Source of the DNA: Algoriphagus halophilus
GTDB taxonomy: Bacteria > Bacteroidota > Bacteroidia > Cytophagales > Cyclobacteriaceae
Assembly (NCBI RefSeq): GCF_900129785.1
Contig: NZ_FSRC01000002.1
Location: forward strand, 992,001-1,056,000
Direction: 5' to 3'
DNA length: 64,000 nt
The notes under the pieces were generated by a model. The model was not told where the DNA came from and made no database searches. It worked only from the letters and a program-made list of their open reading frames with translations. This document shows, one piece after another, positions 1-8,868 of the stretch. Position 1 is the stretch's first letter, and each line of letters begins with the position of its first letter. Both the position numbers and the translations under genes were made by a program.

Positions 1-399
1 GCTCATGTTTTAGGAAATTCGAGCTACTATCCTGTGGGTAGTATAAATTATCTGGACGTTAGAGATGCTTCGAAAATCATGAGGGAACTTTATGAAAAGG
101 CTTGTTGGGGAGATCGGTTTATTCTCAACAAAGAGACCATTAAATACCGGGAGTTTTTCGAAAAGATGGCGAAAGCATTTGGTAAAAAGGTCCCAACTAA
201 ACCGGTTTCTAATTCTTTATTGAAATTAGGCTTGTTCTTCCTGGGCATAGCCCGAATGTTACGCTTGAGTAAAAACCCACTGAATAAACAAACGGCAATG
301 ATTTCCCAGCAGGACATCACCTTCAAAAATGATAAAATAGAAAAGCTCCTTCATTTTAAATATACTCCGATCGAGGAGACCTTTTTGTGGGCGAAATAA
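1..399 (+). CDS. NAD-dependent epimerase/dehydratase, C-terminal part (5' truncated by window)
   Basis: The reading frame is open from the first base, so the true start lies outside the window; the GTG at 34 is internal. The visible part carries the NYLDVRDASK segment, which matches the 'Y[IV]DVRD(A/V)' motif found about two thirds into extended short-chain dehydrogenase/epimerase proteins (nucleotide-sugar epimerases and dihydroflavonol-reductase-like enzymes). A family-typical C-terminal substrate-binding tail follows. The Rossmann NAD-binding N-terminus and the YxxxK catalytic pair are not in view, so the substrate cannot be named. A weak GAAGC/GCTTC hairpin follows the stop at about 411-429 and may end the transcript. 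Confidence 0.7.
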   Translation, partial: AHVLGNSSYYPVGSINYLDVRDASKIMRELYEKACWGDRFILNKETIKYREFFEKMAKAFGKKVPTKPVSNSLLKLGLFFLGIARMLRLSKNPLNKQTAMISQQDITFKNDKIEKLLHFKYTPIEETFLWAK

Positions 400-542
400 A
401 CTTATTTTTTGAAGCGATCGTTTGCTTCTTAGATGGTCGAAATGTTTTAGGAATTATTTCTAGATTTTGACACAAAAATTAACAAATTGAGATTTTGAGA
501 GAACAATTTATTTGGTATCTTAAATAAACTTAACTCATCTTA

Positions 543-1958
543 ATGACAGGAGATCACGATCACGAGTGGGAAAATGATAAAAAGCTGGTAGAGCGGTTTG
601 AAAATTCCCTGAAATCCAATTTAGAATTGTATTTTGAAGAGGAGGAATTAGAGGATATTATCCGATATTATTTTGATCAGCAAAAGTTCCTTAAAGCCTT
701 GAGGGCTAGTGAGTTCTCTTTGGAAAAATTCCCCTATTCAGTAGAGATAAAATTGTTAAAAGCGCAATGCTTGATATTCAATGATGAATTGGAAGAAGGC
801 TTGAGCATATTAGAGAATATCAACAATATTTCTCCTAACAATGAGGATATCCTTTTAGCCTTAGCCAATGCGCATATTTTGGCAGGAAGCCCCCAATACG
901 GTATTGAATTATTGGAAAATTTTCTGCCCTTGGCAGAAGATAAGGCAGAGGTCTATTATTCGCTGGGAAATCTGTACAGAGCGACCAGTGACAATAAAAA
1001 AGCATCTTACTATTTCAAGGAAGCGGTGAAGCACCGAATCAATCATGAAGATGCACTTTTCCAGTTGGCAATGATCACGGAAGAGGAAGGATCTTTTGAT
1101 GAGATTCTTCAGTTCTACCAAGAGTTTATTGATCAGGATCCCTATAGTGCAGGAGCTTGGTATAATTTAGGTGTGGTTTACAACAGGCTCGGAAGATTTG
1201 AGGAAGCAATCAAAGCCTATGATTATGCCATCATTATCGATGATTCTTTTGCCTCGGCTTATTTCAATTTGGGTAATGCCTTAATGAATACAGAGCAATA
1301 TGAACTTGCTTTGGAAGCCTATCAAAATACCATCAATTGTGAAGGTGCCAATGCGGAGAATTGTTGCTACATGGGTGCTGCTTATGAAAAGTTGGGAAAT
1401 ATTGAAGGGGCCTTTAAATATTTCAAAAAAGCAGCGAAGTTGGATGAAGAGTATGACGATGCCTGGTTTGGATTGGGCATGTGTATGTTAAAAAAAGAGA
1501 AATTTTTTGAAGCGATTCACTACTTCAAGAAAGCGCTCAATTTGAATAAACAAAGTCCAAATTACTGGGTGGGTCTGGCTGATGCAGAGTTTAACTTGGG
1601 TAATTTACAAGCCAGTTCAGAGGCTTATGAAGAAGCTATCAACCTGGAACCCGGTATTTTAGAGACTTATATTAACCTATCGTTGATCTATTTTGATCAA
1701 AATAGATTTGAAGAAGCCGTGGACGTGATCAGTGAAGGAATTGACGAACTTCCTGAGGAAGCGGAGCTGTATTATCGTATGGTTGTTTTTCAAATCAAAC
1801 TAGCCAATTACAAAGAAGCGTTTTCATATTTGGAAAATGCATTAACTTTGGCCTACGATAGGCACGTGGTCTTGTACGAATTAATGCCAGAGCTGGAAAA
1901 GCAAAAGGCTATGTCCAAGATCATCGCCCAGTATCGGGAAGAAAATCCTGAGACTTAA
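543..1958 (+). CDS. TPR repeat protein
   Basis: A 471-residue protein built almost entirely of tetratricopeptide repeats; units such as 'AWYNLGVVYNRLGRFEEAI' and 'AYFNLGNALMNTEQYELAL' follow each other at about 34 residues from roughly residue 60 to the end. The N-terminal ~40 residues are acidic (EEEELEDII). No signal peptide, lipobox or membrane helix is visible, so it is likely cytoplasmic. TPR proteins act as protein-protein scaffolds, and the partner cannot be deduced here. Only 18 bases separate it from the phosphosulfolactate-synthase-like gene downstream, so the two are probably co-transcribed. Confidence 0.85.
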   Translation: MTGDHDHEWENDKKLVERFENSLKSNLELYFEEEELEDIIRYYFDQQKFLKALRASEFSLEKFPYSVEIKLLKAQCLIFNDELEEGLSILENINNISPNNEDILLALANAHILAGSPQYGIELLENFLPLAEDKAEVYYSLGNLYRATSDNKKASYYFKEAVKHRINHEDALFQLAMITEEEGSFDEILQFYQEFIDQDPYSAGAWYNLGVVYNRLGRFEEAIKAYDYAIIIDDSFASAYFNLGNALMNTEQYELALEAYQNTINCEGANAENCCYMGAAYEKLGNIEGAFKYFKKAAKLDEEYDDAWFGLGMCMLKKEKFFEAIHYFKKALNLNKQSPNYWVGLADAEFNLGNLQASSEAYEEAINLEPGILETYINLSLIYFDQNRFEEAVDVISEGIDELPEEAELYYRMVVFQIKLANYKEAFSYLENALTLAYDRHVVLYELMPELEKQKAMSKIIAQYREENPET

Positions 1959-1976
1959 CATATTAAAACCTAGCCA

Positions 1977-2747
1977 ATGAATTATGAGCTGAAGAACATC
2001 CCTGTACGGACTGAAAAGCCACGTACCTCGGGATTTACTATGGCCATGGACAAAGGTCTGAGCCTTAGAGCAACAGAGGATTTTGTCGATAGCTGTTCCG
2101 ATTTTGTTGACATCGTCAAACTAGGATGGGCAACTTCCTATGTGACTAAAAATCTTTCTGAAAAGATTGCTGTTTATCGAGAAGCAGGAATTCCGGTTTA
2201 TTTAGGAGGAACTCTGTTTGAAGCATTTATCGTCAGGGATCAATTCGATGATTACCGAAGAGTGTTGGATAAATATGGATTGGAATATTGTGAGGTTTCC
2301 GATGGGTCTATCTCTTTAAACCACGATAGAAAATGTGAATACATTTCCACGCTAGCTAAGGATGTGACGGTATTATCAGAAGTTGGTTCGAAAGATGCCG
2401 CCAAGATCATTCCACCCTATAAGTGGATTGAACAAATGCAGACTGAACTGGATGCAGGTGCTTGGAAGGTAATCGGTGAAGCAAGAGAAGGAGGAAATGT
2501 TGGTTTGTTCAGGGATTCCGGTGAAGTTAGACAAGGGTTGGTAGAGGAGATTTTAACTCAAATTCCAGAAGAAAGAATTATCTGGGAAGCTCCAATCAAA
2601 GCACAACAAGTTTGGTTTATCAAATTGTTAGGTACCAATGTTAACCTTGGAAATATCAGCCCCACTGAAGTGATTCCATTAGAAACAATCCGTCTTGGGT
2701 TGCGTGGGGATACCTTCGATCATTTTATAGGAGAAATTAAATTATAA
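1977..2747 (+). CDS. phosphosulfolactate synthase (ComA) family protein
   Basis: A 256-residue protein of the ComA family. In methanogens ComA adds sulfite to phosphoenolpyruvate to give phosphosulfolactate, the first step of coenzyme M synthesis. Family features visible are an N-terminal 'KPRTSGFTMAMDKGLS' stretch, 'DFVDIVKLGWATSYV', 'YLGGTLFEAF', 'EYCEVSDGSISL', 'SEVGSKDA', 'EAREGGNVGLF' and 'LGTNVNLGNI', in the order expected for this TIM-barrel fold. Length matches the family. A Bacteroidota cell has no known use for coenzyme M. The product may feed sulfolactate or cysteate for sulfonolipids, but that is inference. It follows a TPR gene by 18 bases and ends before a hairpin terminator. 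Confidence 0.8.
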   Translation: MNYELKNIPVRTEKPRTSGFTMAMDKGLSLRATEDFVDSCSDFVDIVKLGWATSYVTKNLSEKIAVYREAGIPVYLGGTLFEAFIVRDQFDDYRRVLDKYGLEYCEVSDGSISLNHDRKCEYISTLAKDVTVLSEVGSKDAAKIIPPYKWIEQMQTELDAGAWKVIGEAREGGNVGLFRDSGEVRQGLVEEILTQIPEERIIWEAPIKAQQVWFIKLLGTNVNLGNISPTEVIPLETIRLGLRGDTFDHFIGEIKL

Positions 2748-2765
2748 GTGGATCAAAACCATTAG

Positions 2766-2800
2766 AGGCTGATCGGTATTGCTTCCGGTCAGCCTTTATT
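2766..2800 (+). terminator. Rho-independent terminator after the ComA-like gene
   Basis: An 11-bp stem with one G-T pair (AGGCTGATCGG / CCGGTCAGCCT) and a short loop is followed by a T-rich run (TTATTTTT). It lies between the ComA-like gene and the DUF368 gene, on the strand of both. Confidence 0.75.
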
Positions 2801-2807
2801 TTTACCT

Positions 2808-3743
2808 ATGGATCTAATCAAAAAATATTTCCTGAATTACCTGAAAGGAATGGCGATGGGTGCCGCAGATATCGTACCCGGTGTTTCCGGAGGTTCCATC
2901 GCATTGATTACGGGTATCTACAGCAAGTTGCTGGATAGCATAAACTCATTCAATACGAAGAATTTGAAATTATTGCTATCGTTTCATTTCAAGCCTTTTT
3001 ATAAGGCCGTCAATGGCACTTTTTTATTAAGCCTGTTTTTGGGAATATTGACCAGTATTTTTACGCTCTCCAAAATCATTACCTATTTGATGGATGAGCA
3101 TCCGGTGCCGCTTTGGTCCTTTTTCTGTGGATTGATCTTGATCAGTGCTTTTGTCATTCTGAAAGGGATCAACCGCTGGCATTTTGGAGTGGTTTTGGCC
3201 ATTATTCTCGGTACCATAATCGCCTATTTTGTGACAGAATTGCCTCCGGTCAGTTCTCCGGACTCCATTTGGTTTACCTTTATTTCTGGTTCTATTGCCA
3301 TATGTGCAATGATTTTACCTGGAATCAGTGGGAGTTTTCTGCTGCTGATCTTAGGAAAATATGAGACCATCTTAAATGCCGTTTCTGAACGCGATGTAGT
3401 AACCCTAGGAGTATTTGCCTTTGGCTGTTTGGTAGGGATTTTATCTTTTAGTAGAGTGATCTCCTGGTTATTAAAGAGATATTATGCCGTAACAATCGGA
3501 TTGCTCTCCGGCTTTATGTTGGGTTCCATGAATAAGCTTTGGCCTTGGAAGAATGTGACAGCATACAGAACTTCTTCTAGCGGGGAAGAAAAACCATTTT
3601 TGACGGAAAATCTATGGCCTGGGGAATACTTGAACCAAGTAGACCAGGATCCACAGCTAATGTATGCTGTTCTGGCTTTCCTTTTTGGAATAGCTTTGGT
3701 GATAGGAATTGAAAGGTTAGCAAGCATTTTGAATAAATCATGA
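2808..3743 (+). CDS. DUF368 membrane protein, probable undecaprenyl-phosphate translocase (PopT family)
   Basis: A 311-residue polytopic membrane protein with the two DUF368 signature loops: 'GAADIVPGVSGGSIALITG' near residue 20 and the related 'ICAMILPGISGSFLLLILG' in the second half, showing an internal inverted duplication. About eight to nine hydrophobic segments are visible. DUF368 proteins (PopT) are now linked to flipping undecaprenyl phosphate back to the cytoplasmic face for cell-envelope polymer synthesis. The stop overlaps the aroE start by 4 bases (ATGA), giving translational coupling. Family assignment is firm; the lipid substrate is transferred from characterised relatives. Confidence 0.88.
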   Translation: MDLIKKYFLNYLKGMAMGAADIVPGVSGGSIALITGIYSKLLDSINSFNTKNLKLLLSFHFKPFYKAVNGTFLLSLFLGILTSIFTLSKIITYLMDEHPVPLWSFFCGLILISAFVILKGINRWHFGVVLAIILGTIIAYFVTELPPVSSPDSIWFTFISGSIAICAMILPGISGSFLLLILGKYETILNAVSERDVVTLGVFAFGCLVGILSFSRVISWLLKRYYAVTIGLLSGFMLGSMNKLWPWKNVTAYRTSSSGEEKPFLTENLWPGEYLNQVDQDPQLMYAVLAFLFGIALVIGIERLASILNKS

Positions 3744-4477
3744 GAAAATTCGGATTGATAGGATATCCTTTGGGTCATTCATTTTCAAAAAAGTATTTCA
3801 CTGCAAAATTTGAAAAAGAAGGAATTGAGGGATGCCAGTTTGATTTGTATGAAATCCCAAAGATTGAGGATTTTAAAGCTGTTTTAGAAGAAAACCCTAC
3901 CCTGGAGGGAATGGCAGTAACTATCCCTTACAAACAGCAGGTCATTCCATTTTTAGATCAGCTGGATTCAGCTTGTGAAGAAATCGGTGCGGTCAATTGT
4001 ATCAAAATAAAGGATCAAACACTTACTGGTTATAATACGGATTACATCGGGTTTAAACATTCCTTAGAATTATGGATTGGGGATGCAAGACCAAATGCGT
4101 TAGTTTTAGGAACTGGTGGCGCCTCAAAAGCAGTAAAACAGGCTTTAAAAGATTTGGGAATCAATTTTCTTTCCGTATCCAGAACTAAGGATTCCCAGTC
4201 CATTAGCTACCAAGACCTGGAAAATGATCCCAAGATTTTAAAATCGCATCCTTTAATCGTCAATTGTACTCCACTTGGAACGTATCCAAAAGTGGAAGGA
4301 ATACCTGCTATTCCATTAGAACAAATGGGCCCCGAGATCCTGGTGTATGATTTAGTATATAATCCTGCTGAGACGAGTTTGATGAAGGCTTGCATTCAAG
4401 CTGGAGGGAGAGCAAAAAACGGACAGGATATGCTTGAATTACAGGCAGAAGCTGCATGGAAAATCTGGAATGATTAA
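3740..4477 (+). CDS. aroE: shikimate dehydrogenase
   Basis: AroE reduces 3-dehydroshikimate to shikimate with NADPH, step four of chorismate synthesis. The 245-residue protein has the N-terminal substrate motif 'YPLGHSFSKKYF', the catalytic lysine in 'TIPYKQQ', 'GAVNCI', 'GYNTDYIGF' carrying the catalytic Asp, the glycine-rich cofactor loop 'VLGTGGASKAV' and a C-terminal 'AKNGQDMLELQAEAAW' segment. Its start codon overlaps the stop of the DUF368 gene by 4 bases. purU starts 9 bases downstream, so these three genes form an operon. Confidence 0.95.
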   Translation: MRKFGLIGYPLGHSFSKKYFTAKFEKEGIEGCQFDLYEIPKIEDFKAVLEENPTLEGMAVTIPYKQQVIPFLDQLDSACEEIGAVNCIKIKDQTLTGYNTDYIGFKHSLELWIGDARPNALVLGTGGASKAVKQALKDLGINFLSVSRTKDSQSISYQDLENDPKILKSHPLIVNCTPLGTYPKVEGIPAIPLEQMGPEILVYDLVYNPAETSLMKACIQAGGRAKNGQDMLELQAEAAWKIWND

Positions 4478-4486
4478 ATTACCCCG

Positions 4487-5341
4487 ATGAACAAAGCAAT
4501 TCTTCTTATTCAATGCCCTGATCAGAAAGGAATCGTCGCAGAAGTGTCGAGGTTTCTTTATGCATACCATGGAAATATTTTGGAGATTGATCAGCATGTA
4601 GATGAGGAATTGAGTTTGTTTTTTATGCGAGCCGCTTGGGAATTGGATTCCTTTTCTCTTCAAAAAGATGAAATCGCCCAAAAATTTGAGGAGGAAGTAG
4701 GACAGAAATTCAAAATGGATTTCAACGTTCATTTCAATTTTCCAAGGCCAAAAATGGCCATTTTTGTCAGCAAATTATCCCATTGCCTTTTTGATATTTT
4801 GGCCAGGCATCATGCGGGTCAGTTGGAAGTGGATATCCCATTGGTGGTATCTAATCATCAGGAGTTAAAATCCGTCGTAGAGGCTTTTGGTATTCCTTAT
4901 TATTATATTCCAGTAAGTCGGGATACAAAAATGGAAGCCGAAAAGCAGCAATTGGAGTTGATGAAAAAGCATGATATAGACTTTGTGGTATTGGCCAGGT
5001 ACATGCAGATTATTTCAGCCACCTTCATCTCAAAATTCCCAAATAGAATCATAAATATTCACCACTCTTTTTTACCTGCCTTTGTGGGGGCTAAACCTTA
5101 CCATGCTGCTTATGAACGTGGGGTAAAAATCATTGGTGCCACTGCTCACTATGTGACAGAGGAATTGGATGCCGGACCGATCATCGAGCAGGAGGTGGCA
5201 AGAGTAAGACATCATAACACCATCCCTGATTTAGTGCAAATAGGACAGGACGTGGAGAAAGTGGTGCTCTCCAAGGCGATTAAATACCATTTAGATAGAA
5301 AGGTATTGGCCTTCAAAAACAAAACCGTGATTTTTTACTAA
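4487..5341 (+). CDS. purU: formyltetrahydrofolate deformylase
   Basis: PurU hydrolyses 10-formyltetrahydrofolate to tetrahydrofolate and formate, balancing one-carbon pools. The 284-residue protein has an N-terminal ACT domain (starting 'AILLIQCPDQKGIVAEVS') and a C-terminal formyltransferase domain with 'MAIFVSKLSHCLFDIL', 'ARYMQIIS', the catalytic 'NIHHSFLPAFVGAKPY' block and 'GATAHYVTEELDAGPII'. The catalytic Asn, His and Asp are all present. It is the last gene of the DUF368-aroE-purU run and converges on alr with a 4-base overlap of their 3' ends. Confidence 0.95.
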   Translation: MNKAILLIQCPDQKGIVAEVSRFLYAYHGNILEIDQHVDEELSLFFMRAAWELDSFSLQKDEIAQKFEEEVGQKFKMDFNVHFNFPRPKMAIFVSKLSHCLFDILARHHAGQLEVDIPLVVSNHQELKSVVEAFGIPYYYIPVSRDTKMEAEKQQLELMKKHDIDFVVLARYMQIISATFISKFPNRIINIHHSFLPAFVGAKPYHAAYERGVKIIGATAHYVTEELDAGPIIEQEVARVRHHNTIPDLVQIGQDVEKVVLSKAIKYHLDRKVLAFKNKTVIFY

Positions 5342-6492
5342 GGAATAATCTTCCTTGGAATATCCTTGGGCAATCGGGTGAGCATTTCATAATTGACCTG
5401 CTGCGTAGATTCTGAAAAAGAAGCAACTGTGATTTCTTTGTTCTTTTGCTTACCAATCAATACTACCTCATCCCCTACTTCTATATTTTTCAGCTTGGTA
5501 ATGTTTAGCGCGATGGCATTCATCATGACAGTTCCCACCACCTGACAATATTGCCCACCGATCAACACCTGCCCCTGATTACTCAGCAATCGACTATAGC
5601 CATGCCCATAACCTACAGGAACAATCGCCAGCCTCATGTTATGTAAAGCCATAAAGCTATTCCCATACCCCACAAACTCCCCCATTTTTACTGATTTGAT
5701 GCTCATGACCGTACTTTTCCAAGTGATCAGTCTCTTTAGTGGATTTTTGTTTGCCTTAGGTAAGGAATTGAGTTTGGCATAAAACGTTTCCTTTGTAGGC
5801 CAGAATCCATATCCTGCAATCCCTATCCTCACCATATCCATGATGGTTTCAGGGAAAATCAAAGTTGCCGCTGAGCAAGCGGTATGGTATTTATGGAAAA
5901 CAACTCCTTTATGTGTGAAGTACTCTCTAAATTTATTGTAGACCTCAATTTGATTTTTTACTCGAACATAATTACTGATGCTCTCTGCCCCAGCATAATG
6001 GGTACAAAGCCCCTCCAGTTCTAAAGAGTCAGATTCTGCAAGCAATAGTTTGGATAATCGATCTCGGGAAGACCATTCAAATCCTGTACGATGAAACCCG
6101 GTTTCCAACTCAATATGTATTTTAGCAGGGATTCCAAGTTTCTTTGAGAGGTTGATGGCCAGTTCTAGTCTTTGAAAATCGTAAACATAAAAACTAATTC
6201 CAGCTTTAATCAGATCCCCCATCTCTTCGGGGTATAGCATTCCCAGGATCATGATCTGAGACTTTTTCTTGGAATGCCTAAAGACTTCCCAAGCCTCATC
6301 AGAACTGAAGGTACTGAAATGTCGGATTCCAGCTTTTTCAGCAATTTCTACCATTTGAGGGATGCCATGTCCGTAGGCGTTTCCTTTTACTACTGCCGAA
6401 ATAATGGTTTTGGGACCAATTTCCGATCGGATATAGCGAATATTTTGGCGGTAAGCTTTTGCGCTAATTTCCAAGAAGGATGTAGCGATCAT
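5338..6492 (-). CDS. alr: alanine racemase
   Basis: A PLP-dependent racemase making D-alanine for peptidoglycan. The 384-residue protein has the PLP-lysine motif 'VVKGNAYGHG' (Lys about residue 36; the usual form is VKANAYGHG). The C-terminal beta-barrel domain carries 'GEFVGYGNSF' and 'VPVGYGHGYSR', holding the second catalytic Tyr region, then 'VVGTVMMNAIALNI'. Length is normal for a single-domain racemase; no MurF fusion as seen in some Bacteroidota is present. It is transcribed alone, converging on purU and divergent from tag. Confidence 0.93.
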   Translation of the reverse strand: MIATSFLEISAKAYRQNIRYIRSEIGPKTIISAVVKGNAYGHGIPQMVEIAEKAGIRHFSTFSSDEAWEVFRHSKKKSQIMILGMLYPEEMGDLIKAGISFYVYDFQRLELAINLSKKLGIPAKIHIELETGFHRTGFEWSSRDRLSKLLLAESDSLELEGLCTHYAGAESISNYVRVKNQIEVYNKFREYFTHKGVVFHKYHTACSAATLIFPETIMDMVRIGIAGYGFWPTKETFYAKLNSLPKANKNPLKRLITWKSTVMSIKSVKMGEFVGYGNSFMALHNMRLAIVPVGYGHGYSRLLSNQGQVLIGGQYCQVVGTVMMNAIALNITKLKNIEVGDEVVLIGKQKNKEITVASFSESTQQVNYEMLTRLPKDIPRKIIP

Positions 6493-6585
6493 CGTTTTTA
6501 ATTTATTGAAATGAAAAAGTAAGACATGCTGTTACTTTATCCCAATTCTCATTTAATTTTATTCTCAAACTTTTAGAAAATTTAT

Positions 6586-7164
6586 ATGAACGATCAAAAA
6601 CCCCGATGTCCTTGGTGTTTGGGATTCCCAGAGTATGTTGCATATCATGACGAAGAATGGGGAAAACCTGTGTGGGACGATCAAACTCACTTCGAATTTT
6701 TAGTATTGGAAAGTGCGCAGGCAGGCTTGAGTTGGGCTACCATTTTAAAAAAACGACAAGGCTATAAAGATGCCTTTGCCAATTTTGATTATCGAGTAGT
6801 GGCGGAATTCCCTGAATCATATGTGCAGGAATTACTTACGAATAAAGGAATCATTAGAAATGGAATGAAGATCCGAGCGGCCATCAATAATGCCCAACGC
6901 TTTATGGAAGTCCAAAAAGAGTTCGGAACTTTTGCTGCCTATATCTGGGGATTTGTGGGGGGAAAGCCCATTCAAAATGAACTTAAAAAAGGAGATCCAT
7001 CTCCTGCCACCTCTCCTGAGTCCGATGCGTTGGCAAAGGATCTCAAGAAACGGGGCTTTAAATTTTTAGGAAGTACTACGATTTATGCACACATGCAAGC
7101 CACTGGTCTTGTGAATGACCATCTAACTGATTGCTTTCGCCATTCAGAAGTTCAAAACTATTAG
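6586..7164 (+). CDS. tag: DNA-3-methyladenine glycosylase I
   Basis: A base-excision repair enzyme removing 3-methyladenine from alkylated DNA. The 192-residue protein shows the Tag signature: N-terminal 'CPWCLGFPEYVAYHDEEWG' with zinc-ligand Cys and His, 'FEFLVLESAQAGLSWATIL', 'KGIIRNGMKI' and the C-terminal 'VNDHLTDCFRH' supplying the other zinc ligands. Length is normal. It converges on nhaD with a 4-base overlap of stop codons and is divergent from alr. Confidence 0.95.
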   Translation: MNDQKPRCPWCLGFPEYVAYHDEEWGKPVWDDQTHFEFLVLESAQAGLSWATILKKRQGYKDAFANFDYRVVAEFPESYVQELLTNKGIIRNGMKIRAAINNAQRFMEVQKEFGTFAAYIWGFVGGKPIQNELKKGDPSPATSPESDALAKDLKKRGFKFLGSTTIYAHMQATGLVNDHLTDCFRHSEVQNY

Positions 7165-8687
7165 CCTACAAAGGCAAAGAACACCAGCCAAACCAAAATA
7201 AGGATTGGAAGTAAAACCGGTAAGGAGAATCGAATGATGTAGCCAAAGAAGGATGGCATCTTGATTCCGCTTTGCTCTGCAATGGATTTTACCATAAAGT
7301 TTGGTCCATTCCCAATGTAAGTCATTGCTCCGAAGAAGACAGAAGCGACTGCAATGGCCATTAACTCAAAAGCAGAATCGGGGAATCCATTGGCTGCGAA
7401 TTCTCTCACCTGATCAATATTGTTGATATCCGCTCCCTTCGATGCCATAGCTGCGGCTAAGAAATTCAAATAAGTAGGCGCATTGTCCAGGAATCCTGAG
7501 AGTGTACCCGTACCCCAATACAAAGTATTATGGGAAATTAAAGATGCTCCTTCTGGAGATTTGGCAAAGTTTCCTACTAATTCCAATGCCGGCATCATGG
7601 TACCAAAGATCCCGATGAAAATAAAGGCCACTTCACGGATGGGCTCGAAATTAAATTCATTTCCTTGGATCGCTCTCTTGTCTGCAAATCGATAAGAAAG
7701 GAATGCCACGGAAAGCATGATCACCTCTCTTAGGTAAGAAAACTTCTGGCCATCATAGACGATAGCAGGAACTCCCTCAATTACATTAGGATCCAGGAAT
7801 ACAGAACAAATGATGATAAATAACCAACCAAAGTTTTTCATTCCGATCAAGGAAAACTTGTTGGTATAGGTGATTTCTTCTGGTTCAATTTCATCATCTG
7901 CCGCTTTACCCAATTTCTTGTCAATGAAATAGAAAGCGATAGCAAGCAAGGCCAAAGCAAAAATCCATGCAGGCCAGTTATGCTCCAAGGTCCAGAAGAA
8001 AGGAATTCCTTTCAAGAAACCTAGGAACAACGGAGGATCTCCAATTGGAGTCAAAGAACCTCCCACATTACTAACCATGAAAATGAAGAAGATAATGTGA
8101 TAAGCTTGAATATTTCCTTTGTTCAAGCGGATAAAAGGTCTGATCAGCAACATGGAAGCTCCAGTGGTTCCAATCAAATTGGAGATTAAAGCTCCTATCA
8201 GCAATAATGAAACATTCGCAAATGGGGTCGCTTTTTTATCTATTTCAATCAAAATACCTCCAGACGCAATGTAAAGGGAGGCTAATAGGGCAATAAACTG
8301 AATGTATTCCGCCAGTGCATGCACAGGAGCATGAACATTTTGGAGTATAAACAGGTAATAGAAGACGACTAAAATGGCCAGACCTATGGCTATTTTAGGG
8401 TAATTTTTATGCCAAAAGTGCTCATAAAATAATGGACCAGTGGCAATCATTAATAGTAAAACAACAAAGGGTATTACTAACCAAGTTGGAGCCACATGAT
8501 GCTCCTCATCTCCATGATCGGCTTGATCGTTATGTTCAACAGTAGCGTGTTCGGTATCAGTTTGATCTGCTTGGGCTAAGAATGTCTCTTTTGTCTCACG
8601 TTCTTCAGCAAGGGCAAGCTGAGGTTGTAAGCCATTAAGAAAGAGTATTCCGAAAAGTATGGAGAAACTTAAGATGAAATTCTTCAT
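7161..8687 (-). CDS. nhaD: NhaD-type sodium:proton antiporter
   Basis: A 508-residue inner-membrane Na+/H+ antiporter of the NhaD/ion-transporter superfamily. After an N-terminal signal-like segment comes a His/Asp/Glu-rich periplasmic stretch (residues ~40-67, e.g. 'HNDQADHGDEEHHVAP'), then about 12 hydrophobic helices. Conserved blocks include 'NLIGTTGASMLLIRP', 'NVGGSLTPIGDPPLFLGFL' and 'GFLDNAPTYLNFL', the last two being the paired transport motifs. The histidine-rich extension could sense pH or metal, which is inference. It stands alone on the minus strand. Confidence 0.9.
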   Translation of the reverse strand: MKNFILSFSILFGILFLNGLQPQLALAEERETKETFLAQADQTDTEHATVEHNDQADHGDEEHHVAPTWLVIPFVVLLLMIATGPLFYEHFWHKNYPKIAIGLAILVVFYYLFILQNVHAPVHALAEYIQFIALLASLYIASGGILIEIDKKATPFANVSLLLIGALISNLIGTTGASMLLIRPFIRLNKGNIQAYHIIFFIFMVSNVGGSLTPIGDPPLFLGFLKGIPFFWTLEHNWPAWIFALALLAIAFYFIDKKLGKAADDEIEPEEITYTNKFSLIGMKNFGWLFIIICSVFLDPNVIEGVPAIVYDGQKFSYLREVIMLSVAFLSYRFADKRAIQGNEFNFEPIREVAFIFIGIFGTMMPALELVGNFAKSPEGASLISHNTLYWGTGTLSGFLDNAPTYLNFLAAAMASKGADINNIDQVREFAANGFPDSAFELMAIAVASVFFGAMTYIGNGPNFMVKSIAEQSGIKMPSFFGYIIRFSLPVLLPILILVWLVFFAFVG

Positions 8688-8812
8688 TTGGCTAATAGGG
8701 TCTGCTGGGTAATCTTTTCGGTTAAATGTAAATATTTTCCAGCGGTTAAATTCCCAAAATGGGTTTTGCTAAACTACTGATTTTGGGTGAAAGACCCCAA
8801 TAGAGAAATAAC

Positions 8813-8851
8813 CGCTAGCAAGAATAATTCAAAAATTAACCTTTGCTAGCG
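8813..8851 (-). terminator. inverted repeat, possible terminator of the Glu/Leu dehydrogenase gene
   Basis: Perfect 9-bp arms (CGCTAGCAA / TTGCTAGCG) enclose a 21-base AT-rich loop just downstream of the dehydrogenase stop on the minus strand. The loop is long and the following T run is weak, so this may be only a structured repeat. Confidence 0.4.
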
Positions 8852-8868
8852 ATTCTACCTACTATTTT

